The notes beneath the pieces are model-generated. The model was not told the origin of the DNA. It did no database searches and was given only the letters and a program-made list of their open reading frames with translations. A stretch of DNA of 64,000 bases from Phytophthora sp. 'mugwort' (lineage: Eukaryota; Oomycota; Peronosporomycetes; Peronosporales; Peronosporaceae): assembly GCA_033558025.1 (NCBI GenBank), contig JAUCEF010000006.1, positions 4,712,001 to 4,776,000 on the forward strand, read 5' to 3'. Within the stretch, counting starts at the first letter, position 1; the number at the start of each line of letters is the position of its first letter. Shown piece by piece: positions 31,878-41,790 of the stretch. Made by a program: the position numbers and the translations under genes.

Positions 31878-33437
31878 CTACAAGATGCCGGCCAAAGCGT
31901 GTCTTCTGTCGGAAGGCGTGTTCTGCACGTCGAAAGACTGCACGCTAACCATGGACGCAGTCTCCATGTCTCGAGCCTTTTCTTCATGAATGTTTTTCCT
32001 TCTGGCCATCACCACTACGACAATCAGAGCCACGACACCGACAGCACCAAGGGTTGAGAGCGCGATGATCAGCGGGTCCGTGCCGTTCGATGATTTTTCA
32101 CTTTTGGTGGTGACCGTCTGGGCGTCATCGGCGGCAGCTTGGCTGTCTGTGGTCTGCACAGTCGACGGGGGAGCCGCTTTCTGCTGGGTCTGCTCCTGTC
32201 CGTGGATGTAATCGTCATCCGTGGTAACGCTGCTGGTACCTGTGGTCTTGCCATTCGTCTTCGACGTCTTCTTCGGGGCCGTCGTGGTATGAGGCTCGAC
32301 TGTACCGGTCAGGTTGAAGTACTGCTGGCCAGCGTCACTTGCGCTCGCGGTTTCCGATTCCTGAGTAATTGAAGATTCAGGAGAAATTGTTGCAGGAGCG
32401 GTAGTTGACGGATCAGTAGTTAAAGGCGCGACGGTAGCAATAGGCGCAGTCGTCGAAGGAGGAATCGTGGCCGGCGTCGTAGTGGTAGACACAAGAAGAG
32501 TAGAAGGTAAGATCTCTTGCTTCTGGGATGGTGGGGAAGTAGTGGCAGGAGCAGTAGTAACAGGACGCACCGTGGTGGATGGAGGCGTCTGCGTGGTAGG
32601 CGCCGGGGTCTGCGTCGGCGTCGGCATGGGAGGCTGAGTCGGAGCCTTGGTAGGTGGTGCCGTCGTGGGTGCCGTCGTTGGTGCCTTAGTGGGCGACGCT
32701 GTCATTGGCGCCGCGTACTTCGTCGGCGGTGTGTTCTGCTGAGTCGTCTGCGAGGTTGATCCTCCCGAGGGGAACTGGTTGGCGCCTTCCGTGCACGAGT
32801 CGGCTGTGAGTGATAAGGTGTCTTCGATCGAGTTGCCATTAACGTCCGTCATCGAGATGGTTACACTGCTGAGGTCCGTCTGGGTCTGACTGGCACCGTC
32901 CAGCAGGTAGTAGTAGGCCGATCCGAGCATAGCCGTCTCCTGGCCGTTAATCTGCAGGCTCTTGACACCCGTAGCAAAGTTGGTCGGCTGCACGGCCGTC
33001 CAATAATTGTTGCTGCCGCCTTTAAGGCAGTAATTGACGTTGCCCGATACGGGACAGTCCACGAACTTCCATTTGAGTTTATAGCGCGACGGCGTTGAGC
33101 CCGTCAGTGCAGTGAACACCGCCGGGGACAGATCTAGATCGCCGTGCTTGCACTCCGGGCATCGGTCGAGGATCTGCACAACGATCGACTGGGAATGATC
33201 GGCGCACCGGTCGTCGGCACACGAAACCTCGGCGCAGCGGCCGCAGTTCTGAAGACCGTCCCACTGCTCGTTGTTCAACGCAGCGTAGTCCGTCGTGGCG
33301 AAGTCGAGTGCCGACATCATGTTACAGTTGCCGGCACTGGGCTGACCCAAGGTATATGCGGTGCCGTCGCCGGTGAAGTATTCGTTGGCATGGGTTACCG
33401 CCAGGGTCGCCGTCGCGATCAACGTGAACGTCTTCAT
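31878..33437 (-). CDS. Membrane-anchored expansin-like protein (expansin 5)
   Basis: 519 residues, no intron, from the ATG at 33437 (MKTFTLIATATLAVTHA, signal peptide ~1-17). The EG45-like and CBM63-like domains fill ~18-225 (YFTGDGTAYTLG, CGRCAEVSCADDRC, HGDLDLSPAVF, WKFVDCPVSGNVNYCLKGG). About 230 residues of Thr/Pro/Ser-rich linker follow (PTKAPTTAPTTAPPTKAPT and similar). It then has a clear transmembrane helix at ~455-477 (PLIIALSTLGAVGVVALIVV) flanked by MARRKN, which fixes a type I topology with the expansin outside. The 42-residue cytoplasmic tail is charged and contains SMVSVQSFDV. None of the other copies has such an anchor. The body is most like expansin 6 at 50.5 kb. Confidence 0.93.
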   Translation of the reverse strand: MKTFTLIATATLAVTHANEYFTGDGTAYTLGQPSAGNCNMMSALDFATTDYAALNNEQWDGLQNCGRCAEVSCADDRCADHSQSIVVQILDRCPECKHGDLDLSPAVFTALTGSTPSRYKLKWKFVDCPVSGNVNYCLKGGSNNYWTAVQPTNFATGVKSLQINGQETAMLGSAYYYLLDGASQTQTDLSSVTISMTDVNGNSIEDTLSLTADSCTEGANQFPSGGSTSQTTQQNTPPTKYAAPMTASPTKAPTTAPTTAPPTKAPTQPPMPTPTQTPAPTTQTPPSTTVRPVTTAPATTSPPSQKQEILPSTLLVSTTTTPATIPPSTTAPIATVAPLTTDPSTTAPATISPESSITQESETASASDAGQQYFNLTGTVEPHTTTAPKKTSKTNGKTTGTSSVTTDDDYIHGQEQTQQKAAPPSTVQTTDSQAAADDAQTVTTKSEKSSNGTDPLIIALSTLGAVGVVALIVVVVMARRKNIHEEKARDMETASMVSVQSFDVQNTPSDRRHALAGIL

Positions 33438-34470
33438 GTTACTGAAATATCTGTCCACGATTAAGGTCCGACGCACGAATGAAGTCCAACCTCGAGCTTT
33501 TTCAATTGCTCGACGGACAGCAAAAGAGGGAATGGAGGAGCGTAAGGACGACACGAATGTCTGCCTCTTCGTACCATCTACAGAGAGCAGGCAGAGGGTG
33601 CACGGCGGAAGTGCACGCTTACCGGATGGACGGCTGAGCCCAGCTGGTATCGCGGACACAATTCACGGTTGGGTAGTGTAGGTCGATCCCCGCGACAAAA
33701 AGCTGTCTGCCAGACGGCGCCGCTCCGTACCGAAAAGATCGAGAACGGCGCAGTGGCGGCCAAGTGGAAGGGTTAATCATGAAAGGCATTAGGCCCCAAA
33801 TCCAGGGAACAATCCTTAGAAAACTATTGTGACGCGCAAACTCGATTGTCGGGAGGGGGAGTTCGTAGCCTCGATACCTCGAAGTTAACCCGCGCCGAGT
33901 CCATGCTCGGTCACGACTGTCCATGTGGCGGCCTACTTCGTGGAGGCACTGAGAGGTATTCGTTGATGGATCTTCAGGAGTGGAGCGGCACTTCGCCCAT
34001 CATGCAGTCTGAACTTCTGCTGTCTTCAGTGTAGAGATGTAGGGAAGGGGCAGATATAACAACGTCACTTTGCCCCCAGCCGTTCGAACAGCCGGTAGTT
34101 GCTGTGATGTGTATCACATTGTGATTGCTAAAGTGCCTTCTTAGACGGACAGATGGATAAGGCACGCCAGGTGGATGAACCCCGTCAAAGTGGCATGGTT
34201 TCCTCCAGCTGCTGACGCTATCATGCACATCATTTCGCGACAGAAAAGATCGCCAAATCCAACGCAGGGTTTTGCACTTCATTTTCGGCAAAGGTATCAT
34301 TTGATAACCTGCAAAATCCAGTTACGAGGTGCAACAAAAATGCAACGTCTGATTTCCCACACATTTTATTGAGCTCGCACTTCTGATATAGTCCACCCTG
34401 CCGTAAACGACCGTTTAAAACGAGGTGCACAACTGCATTTAATTGATGCCCTTGCAATAGTACAGTGCCA
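33438..34470. other. Spacer 5' of expansin 5, leading into the transposon block
   Basis: No gene seen. It includes the presumed promoter of expansin 5; the minus strand has a weak initiator-like CTCCATTCCCTCTTTT near 33520-33535. The region ends at the first MITE. Confidence 0.45.
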
Positions 34471-34638
34471 CCTCGCTTTTAGTAGCTGTGCAAGCTAATA
34501 ATTAATAAAACCTAATTCGTTGGGGCATACCGACTTTGCTCCCCACAGTTGTTTGTATAGACAGTCCAAACTCTGATATATAATAAGTCGTTGTACATAA
34601 TAAGAATAGCTCCCACCGAAGGTATTAAATTGGCGAGG
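34471..34638 (-). mobile_element. MITE copy A (168 bp, reverse orientation)
   Basis: This AT-rich segment aligns along its full length with the reverse complement of 38828-39006. Its right end is TAAATTGGCGAGG, the terminal inverted repeat of copy B; the left end is eroded to CCTCGCTTTTAG. It has no coding capacity. I see no clear target-site duplication. Confidence 0.75.
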
Positions 34639-34966
34639 GGGATTTGTAGTTAAGAGATTACTGTTTACACTGCTAAACGCACAAAAACACCAAAAGTGTA
34701 CTGGCTGCACCGTGTAAGTACGAGCAGCACTGAGAATGTTCGAGCACCACCAATTTTCCAGCGGCCCCCACTCGGCAGTATTTTGACCAATTACTACCCA
34801 GACGATGTATCCCAATGATGGAGGGGGAGGGGGAAGGAATGGAGGGCTCCGACGCTTTTGCATTAGCAACCAACGTTCCTTCACTCGCACGTCGCCGCCC
34901 AGCTCGAACAGCATGCCCTCCAACAAGATGCCCTAGCGCCACTCCTGACAGCTCCTCACTTCGGCA

Positions 34967-36643
34967 ATGCCTCTGACTGAGGCTCAAGCTCTCCTTGCAG
35001 AGCTCAAGAAGTATCGCGTCGACAAGAGCGACCTGACAACGTGCAACGTCTGTATGCTCCCAACGCCGAATTCAATGCGAGTGCAGCGCCTGCACTGCTC
35101 ATGTACGGCGTGTGTTGATGTGACCACCTTGGAGAAATGTCCATGGCGCGCGCGCGTACTATGCTGTCAGCTCCAAAGCCTCGTCACTGTAGAAGACTAG
35201 AAGACGCGTACGGCCACGTGACTCCGGCTCGACCCACAGTTCAGCACAGTTCAGCGCTTGCGCATCACCATGTCACAGGGCGGCTGGGCGGAAGCGATCT
35301 CATTGACACTGTGCGGAAGAAAGTGAAGGAGGCAGGCTACACGGGCCAGGAAGAAACGGCAGTCTTTACGTTTGCGTCGCGCACCGACAGTGATGGCAGA
35401 CCGGTTACTGGACAAGTCAGCGATGCGGATCCGTTTGCCGTTGGTATTAGCTCCAAAAAGCTTTTGCGTCGTGCTGATAGAGACCCAGCGTCGTTCATTC
35501 TACACATCGACGCAACCTACAAGCTAACACAAGTCGGCTATCCCGTAGTTGTGGTTGGTATTTCGGACCGAGCACGCCAGTTTCACATATTGGGAGTGTT
35601 TATCGTCTCGCAGCAGCAGCAACAGCACTACACCGAGGTACTCTGGCTGTTGCGACGAATGTATGGCCGTGCTACCGGGAAGTCAATGCGCATTCGGTAC
35701 GTGATGGGAGATGCAGATGTTGCTCAGTGGAATGCAATCCACGAAGTGTTCGGCTAAGCCCCTACCTATGTATGATGTACTTCTTCCACGTGGCAAAGAA
35801 GATTTACGAGAAGACGCGCTCCGTGCACCCTGTGACGGCGGCTACGGTCATGGCGGATGTCCATGAGCTGCATTTCACATCAAGCGAGGCAGATTATCAC
35901 GTCAAGCTTGGAGAGGTGCAAGCAAGATGGGCCAAGTTTCCAGGGATGTCTTCCTTCTCGAAGTAATTCTCAAAAGTTGGTTGGATCGGCGTGTTTGGAG
36001 CTGGCAGTGCTTCCACACTCCGAGCGGGTTCGCAACTACCAACAACCCGTGCGAAACGTACAACGCAGCTATCAAGAGGGACGTTACACTGTGATAAAAG
36101 ATGAAGGTTGGCGCTCTCTTGCCATGACTCATTACGCTGTATAAAAGCGTAAGCGTGTCTGGTCGTCTGTTTGCAACTAGTTCAGGACCTGATGCCAGGA
36201 TTGTGAGCTGCGTGAGGGCCATGTCCCGATACGGGTTGCTGTCTCTACACTCCACCTCGCGCAACAGTATTTCGTTCCTGATTTCAGGGAACTCGAGTGA
36301 ATCTGCGCGCGGCATCGTCCGGGTTGTTAGTAGACCTTCTCCTCGCGTGTTTGACGAGCTACGCCAACGCACCGTAGGATCTCCCTGTGTCGTCCCATCT
36401 TAACGAGTTGACCGCCCGAATGAAGATGCTGGGAATGCCCGAGAGGGGATGGCCTGTCGACCTTCAAGATCGCTCTTTGTACGTGTAAGTTTTGGATGAA
36501 GTTCGGATCGTGTATTCACACACTGTTCGCTATGGAGATTCGCGGCGCTTCGGACATCCGAGGAAAGGAAACGCTGGCTAAATGCTGCCGCCGTCGTACC
36601 ATCACTCGGGCAGTGCACCCAAGAACAATCGGCAGGCGATAAG
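34967..36643 (+). pseudogene. MULE transposase relic 1
   Basis: Plus-strand pieces in changing frames make up a Mutator-like transposase. They are: an N-terminal Cys-rich finger (CNVCMLPTPNS ... CSCTAC, from 34967); the MULE catalytic core at 35470-35757 (FILHIDATYKLTQVGYPVVVVG ... MGDADVAQWNA, stopped at 35757); HVAKKIYEKTRSVHPVT and a C-terminal ATTNNPCETYNAAIKRD at ~36030-36090; and a SWIM-like finger (KFGSCIHTLFAMEIRG) near 36500. Several stops and frame changes break it. It is related to relic 2 at 42.9 kb. Element ends were not found. Confidence 0.8.
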
Positions 36644-36983
36644 TATGGAGTAGCGTACATGAGTTGATAGCCATGTAAATGAAAATGCAACGTTTTCCAA
36701 AAAGACACCGTCTTGCTTTCGAAAATACTTGTACATATAGAACAATTTTCCACGATCTGGGTTGTACAAGTTGCTCCATGCGCTATCAGAAAAAGATTCC
36801 GCACCCCAAGTACATATCAAAATAGCTTTAGTTCTAAATAGGCTGTGAATCAAAAAGTTGCGTTGTAGTAGAAGTACAGTCAATTTAAGGATCATGCTTA
36901 GTTTGAATTGTAGAAACAATTCGATGTCAATGCACGAGCACGGAACAAGCGTCAAATGAACTATTAACATTTGGTCTGCACCG

Positions 36984-37560
36984 GGGCTGCGAGAGGTAGC
37001 TATAATTTTGACATCATACAACAAACAACTTCAATTTTTTTCTCTCTAAAGCAGTCACTTCTTCGACTTCATACAATCTGGTTTTTATGATTTGTCGTGA
37101 ATCGTGCATGGAGGTCATTCAACGAAAGAGCGGGGGTCAGCCAGCATTGGCACCGAAGAGGCTGCGAGAGGTAACTACAATTACGGCAGCATATATCAGT
37201 TATTTCAAGTTTCTCTTCTAAAGCAGTCAATACTTAAACTTTATACGATCTGGTATGTACGAATTGTTGTGTGTAGTGCATTGGCAACAGTCACCTACAT
37301 CGTGGTGGCCTGCCAGCTTCGGAACGAAAGGGGCTGCGAGAAAAGATGATGATTTTTGAAAAGTTCAGATACGCACTGTAGCAGGCAACGGACATTCTAC
37401 CGGATATTTTGTGTTGTACAAGTTGTTAAGTATTCAGTGAAGATCACAACCAGCCACGGTTAGCTGGACAAAAAACCATTGCTTCAAACCAGGCTGCGAA
37501 AAGAAAAATAGTCGTGAAGGCAACAAATGTCTTATGCACTTAGGACTTCCAGCTAGTTTT
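36984..37560. repeat. Degenerate tandem repeat, unit ~160-175 bp
   Basis: The word GGCTGCGA recurs with GCTGCG at 36986, 37161, 37333 and 37493 (spacings 175, 172 and 160), each followed by related sequence (GAGAGGTARCTAYAAT, then TCTAAAGCAGTCA and ACGATCTGG). It reads as three full units and part of a fourth, well diverged, non-coding. Confidence 0.7.
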
Positions 37561-37565
37561 GGTTT

Positions 37566-38555
37566 CCGCTCTTTGCGGCGCGCACCTTCTCCATCTTCTC
37601 ACTCTTCTGTCGCTTCTTGTCTGTCTTGGTAATAGCACCCACGCGCGCTTTCTCGGACGTTACGTCCAGCTGCAGCTTGGACAGGAACTTCATTAGCACT
37701 TTTTGTAATTATCTGGGTTGTAGTTTCCGTCCTCCATGGTGCTGTACACTGAAAGCAGAGGCTCCCACGCTTTTCGGGACCATTGTTTTGATCTTGAAGC
37801 AACCTTGGTCGCGTAGCGGAAAGACTCGATACAATCCGTTGCGCACACGATGACATCTCCAGTAATGCCGCCCCATCTGTCCTCAGGAGCGGTGCCAGGC
37901 TGGTATACGAGTAGAACCGAGTGAAAACACCAGATTGTTCAGGCAGACGACGTCTCCTGATCTCTGGATGAGCATCCCACTGTATGGTGTATCCAGCATC
38001 CGGTTGATAGAGTGCTCTTTGTTGCCGTAGTTGAACTGGGTTTTCCTGACGGACTCCTTGGGAAGACCTTGAAGCAGCAGGGGGCGCACGGCGGGATGTA
38101 GGAGACCGCTCGTCCGTGGTCGACGTGGATTGCGGACTCAGGGTTTCCGACCTGTAGCCAGTATTCTGACTTCCACACGTAAGCTTGATCTCTTGAAAAT
38201 CGAAGCTTGGTGTAGTAGGACGGAAGCTCGACACCGAACTGGTCTGCCGGACAAACGATGCCCGCCTCGCTGACACTCTTGGCGGCATTGCGCACCCTGA
38301 ATGATGTTGTCCGCCTTCAGGTCTTCCAACAAGTGAGCGGGGTCTAGCGGCATCCGTACGTGGTCACGAACGCCCGCGACGTCGTTGAACCGCAGGCGCA
38401 TTCGTGGCCCGCTCCCACAAGAACGGACCGGGGAGGTAGCGGTCCCTGCCGTACCGAAGCTTCGCCTTGATCCGGGTGAGGTCGTAGGGCGTGTCGCCGT
38501 AGTCGCCGTCAGTCACCAGACGCTCGAGCGCCGTGAAGAAGGAGCCGTCGCTCAT
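37566..38555 (-). pseudogene. Frame-broken gene of unknown family (weak JmjC/cupin resemblance)
   Basis: From an ATG at 38555 (MSDGSFFTALERLVTDGDYG) coding-like segments follow one another on the minus strand with at least three frame changes: FNDVAGVRDHVRMPLDP, then GVELPSYYTKLRFSRDQAY and SAIHVDHGRAVSYIPP, then RSGDVVCLNN, then TGDVIVCATDCIESFRYATK and MEDGNYNPDNYKK, ending in a basic segment near 37566. The HVDHG motif followed by GDVVCL could be a cupin/JmjC-type iron site, but I cannot confirm this. It lies between MULE relic 1 and MITE copy B and may have been carried by an element. Confidence 0.5.
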
Positions 38556-38827
38556 GTTGTATTGTGAGGAAATTCGTGGAGCAGCTGGGGCTACTAATAC
38601 TAAGATAATTGGTAGAAAATCCACCAATCAAAAAGTGCCATGTGGTCGACAGCGCTGCAGTAACTGTCCTTTTACGCACGGGTGCTAATGAGTGGAATGC
38701 AGTGATGTGTCCTAAAAGTATAGGTGTTTTTGGTGTATCCTCTTTGTAGTTGTGTCTTTCGCCATGTTGGAGCGCAAAAAGTATGTGTACTGTATTGAAA
38801 CGATTCCCGTAAGAATGTACAGATCCA

Positions 38828-39006
38828 CCTCGCCAATTTAAATACCTTTGGTGGAAGCAACTATTCATATTATGTACAATAACTTATTAGCTATCAGAAC
38901 GGGCACTGTCCATACAAACATCTATGGGGAGCGAAAAAATCGGTAGATGCCTCAACGTATTAGGTTTAATGAATTATTAGCTTGCGCAGCTACTAAATTG
39001 GCGAGG
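38828..39006 (+). mobile_element. MITE copy B (179 bp)
   Basis: AT-rich, non-coding, bounded by a perfect 13-base terminal inverted repeat: CCTCGCCAATTTA at the left and TAAATTGGCGAGG at the right. Nearly the same sequence occurs inverted at 34471-34638. A Harbinger element begins 14 bases beyond its right end. Confidence 0.8.
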
Positions 39007-39020
39007 AGAACTGTATATTA

Positions 39021-39033
39021 GGCCGTGTTCGCG
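39021..39033 (+). repeat. Harbinger left terminal inverted repeat
   Basis: GGCCGTGTTCGCG, an exact reverse complement of 41775-41787; TTA target-site duplication immediately outside at 39018-39020. Confidence 0.92.
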
Positions 39034-39212
39034 CAACGAGGTTTCATTGAAATGAACAGTTTAGAAAGTTCCACCGGGAAATGGCAATTCGACAAATGAG
39101 TTTTTAAAAGAACGTGTTCGCGAGGATTGGGGAATGTGTTTGTTTTTCAAACCGGGTTTCCGAACTTGCAATAGTGACACGCTCTTCAACATAAATTGCC
39201 GTCCGATCAACA

Positions 39213-40612
39213 TGGCCGGTGTTGATGATGACGACGTGTGAGAGGACGAAATGATTCTGATGCTCGCGGTTGAGCTAGCGAGCGAGTCGACGTATGATTT
39301 CTGGAAAGAGAAGATGCCGCACTTGCTCCCAGGGGGTCCGTGTACACTGTTTCTTGCCATCTACAACTCGCCGAATGTGCTGTTATTTCGAGACCATTTT
39401 CGCATGAATTGCGCGGCTTTTGACTTGCTGTTCGAGCGCTGTGGCCAGTTCATCTCGGAGACAATTCTCGATCCACGAGAGGCGCTTGGCGTGGCCATTG
39501 ACTGGCTAGGAAGCGCTCCATCGTATATGAAGCAAGAGCTTTGTTTCAATTTGTCGTTCTCCACAGTGCACAAATACAGGATGCTCGGCCTCCAAGCTAT
39601 CCTACAAGGCCTCCACACGCTCATGAAGATGCCGACGTGGGTTCCAGATAAGTTCAAGACCGAGTTCCCCTACTTCGACCAAGCTCTCTGCTCCATTGAT
39701 GGTGCGCATATCCCGCTCACCGTTGCTCGAGCGGACGCAGAGCGCCTTCGGAATCGAAAGGGCTGGATGATCAGCACAAACGCGCTTGTGGCGTCGGATT
39801 GGTCAAAGCGCTGCTGCTTTGCGTTTGTCGGCGCTGAAGGGAGCGCTCACGATGCTGCAGTGCTTCAGTGGAGCCGATTCATGTCTACCATCCCAGAGAG
39901 CTTCTACGCGATCGCTGCAGGCTATGGCCTGGATGACAAGGTGCTCACTCCATTTCGTGGTGTCCGCTATCACCTCAAGGAATGGGCAAAGCAGCGACAC
40001 GGTCGGCCTCAGAATGGAACGGAGCTGTTCAATTAACGGTACGCCAAAGCTCATAATATTGTCGAGCGATTGATTGATGTACTCAAGCGTCGCTTTCGAG
40101 TTCTTCATTCGGGCATGGCGTGCGAGTTTGAGACGAGCAAGGCGGCCATCTACGCGTGCATGCTGCTGCATAACTTCATTCGAGACGTTGGTCGGAAGGA
40201 CCGCGGAAAAGACCTGGTCGACAGACCCAATCCCAAGCAAGACCAACGGGACGCTACGCGAGAAGATCACGGGATTCTCGGTGGCTATCCGCACGACGAC
40301 GAGTTCCAAAATGGCGAGCGCTTAGAAGAACAACCGCTGATACATTTGACTTCAGGGATTGTACATCCTGGCGTTCGTGGATGTCGTCGACTATGTGAGA
40401 AGAGTACCAGGAATCCCGAGCAGCCGCTGACGCCTCCGAGAGCTCAGATGAAGACGAACACGACGAAATACAAGAACAACACGAGGACGAAGAAGAAGAG
40501 TAGACACACACCGACTTATAGATTAATAGACCTATTCATTCACGCAACAAATATATGGCTTGCTAATATATGGCTCGCTCGTGAATCCGCTCTACATCAA
40601 TGGATTATCTGA
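39213..40612 (+). pseudogene. Harbinger transposase, DDE superfamily, recently inactivated
   Basis: The main frame opens at 39251 and runs 261 residues to a TAA at 40034, then continues in the same frame (RYAKAHNIVERLIDVLKRRF) to about 40320 and beyond, so a single nonsense codon splits an otherwise readable protein. Upstream, an ATG at 39213 opens the acidic leader MAGVDDDDV, which is out of frame with what follows, a second defect. DDE motifs are visible: CSIDGAHIPL (first Asp), GSAHDAAVL (second Asp) and NIVER (Glu, after the stop). The C-terminus beyond ~40330 is frame-shifted. So few lesions suggest recent inactivation compared with the other elements here. Confidence 0.85.
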
Positions 40613-40613
40613 T

Positions 40614-41464
40614 CTATGGCTCGAAGCTCGCGTCCGTGTAGTCATCGAGTCGCTCTGTTTCTTCGATACGCCTAGCTTGCTTGAGCTTCAACGCGAAGTA
40701 TTCGGTCACGACCTTCATCATGGCGCTTTGTGTCGTCGCCATCGCCCTCCTTTGGCTTCTTGGACCCACGCTTCTCTGCGGCTGCTGCTGTGCCATCGCG
40801 AATACGCTTCACGTTGTTCTTGTGCTCTTCATCTCTAGGTGGTGGAGGGATGATCGTTGGCTTTTTCTTCGCTGCAGTAGCGCCATCCGCCAGCGCTCGT
40901 CCTTCTTCCAAGCTTGCAACTACGTCAGTCAGGGATGACGCGCCTTCTCCAGTAGCGCGGGCATCACCTATTGAAACCAGTCAACGTCAATGTTGGAATC
41001 AATTTGATGCGATGCGCAATACCACGTACCAGCAATGTAGCTGCAGACGATGTGATGCTCGAAGCCAACAGTCTTGAACTCCAGCATCCGCTTCTTGTCT
41101 TTGGCTTCGACTCGATAAGGCTGGCCCAAGCGTCATCTCCCAAAGTTGGCTTCTCCAGGCTCTCGCCGGCTCCACTTTTCTCAGCAATGAACAAGTCGTA
41201 GTCGCCCATTATACGGTCCAGCTTGGATTTGTACTGGCCTAGCACAGAGACATTAGTGAATGCAGATAGTTGGCAGCACGAGCAAATGCGTACCTTTGTC
41301 GCGGCTGACTCCTAGCGACTTGTTCAGGGTGGCAACGATCTGGGTTTCCCCTTTGTCTTGATGCCTTTGTCAGCCTTATACGCTGGGTTCTGGCGCTTCT
41401 GTAGGAACGCTTCCAGGAGTGCTGTCTCCGGCGCCTTCGTCCACCTAGCTCTGTCGCTCCCCAT
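40614..41464 (-). pseudogene. Harbinger Myb/SANT-like accessory protein, broken
   Basis: From the ATG at 41464 the minus strand reads MGSDRARWTKAPETALLEAF, a Trp-containing Myb/SANT helix start, then ADKGIKTKG. A one-base change shifts the frame (~41345), after which TQIVATLNKSLGVSRDK leads to a GT-AG intron (~41295-41240) and GQYKSKLDRIMGDYDLFIAE. A second possible intron and further frame changes precede the basic and helical C-terminus (ALKLKQARRIEETERLDDY, stop at 40614). Myb-like second proteins are standard partners of PIF/Harbinger transposases and bind the transposon ends. Confidence 0.75.
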
Positions 41465-41774
41465 CCTCTGCGCTCGTTTCCCTTCTTTTCCTTTTGCTTT
41501 CTCCCTCGTTTCCCTTTGTGTTCTCTCTCGTTGCACTTCGTTTCCCTTTGCTTTTCGTCTGAGTGGGTGTCGCTAACCTGCCTCATGATCGTTACATGCA
41601 CTCTAGTCTCACAACCAGCAGGTGATCGAAATGAAGTCGGACAAAATTCATTAATGGGCGAATTTGGATTTGCTTCATTTGAAGTCAAAATGGCATTACA
41701 GAATCCATGTGTTCGCGGCCTTCATTTTCGACAAAATGTTCATTCGGGCCCAAAAATGATCATTTTGGGGCCTC

Positions 41775-41787
41775 CGCGAACACGGCC
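41775..41787 (-). repeat. Harbinger right terminal inverted repeat
   Basis: CGCGAACACGGCC, followed by the TTA target-site duplication at 41788-41790. Confidence 0.92.
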
Positions 41788-41790
41788 TTA

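Larger units (their letters stand above)
39021..41787. mobile_element. PIF/Harbinger transposon, nearly complete (2,767 bp)
   Basis: The ends are a perfect 13-base inverted repeat (GGCCGTGTTCGCG at 39021 and its complement ending at 41787), flanked on both sides by the trinucleotide TTA (39018-39020 and 41788-41790). A 3-bp TWA duplication is diagnostic for PIF/Harbinger. Inside are the two genes expected for the superfamily: a DDE transposase (+) and a Myb/SANT-like DNA-binding protein (-), transcribed toward each other. Both are mutated. A subterminal copy of the end sequence (GTGTTCGCGG) lies near 41710. Confidence 0.92.

Noticed and set aside
34471..39006. The two inverted segments as long terminal inverted repeats of one 4.5 kb transposon
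   Set aside because: Copy B has its own perfect short inverted repeats at both ends and copy A keeps one of them, which fits two separate MITE insertions better; a Harbinger element also starts right outside.
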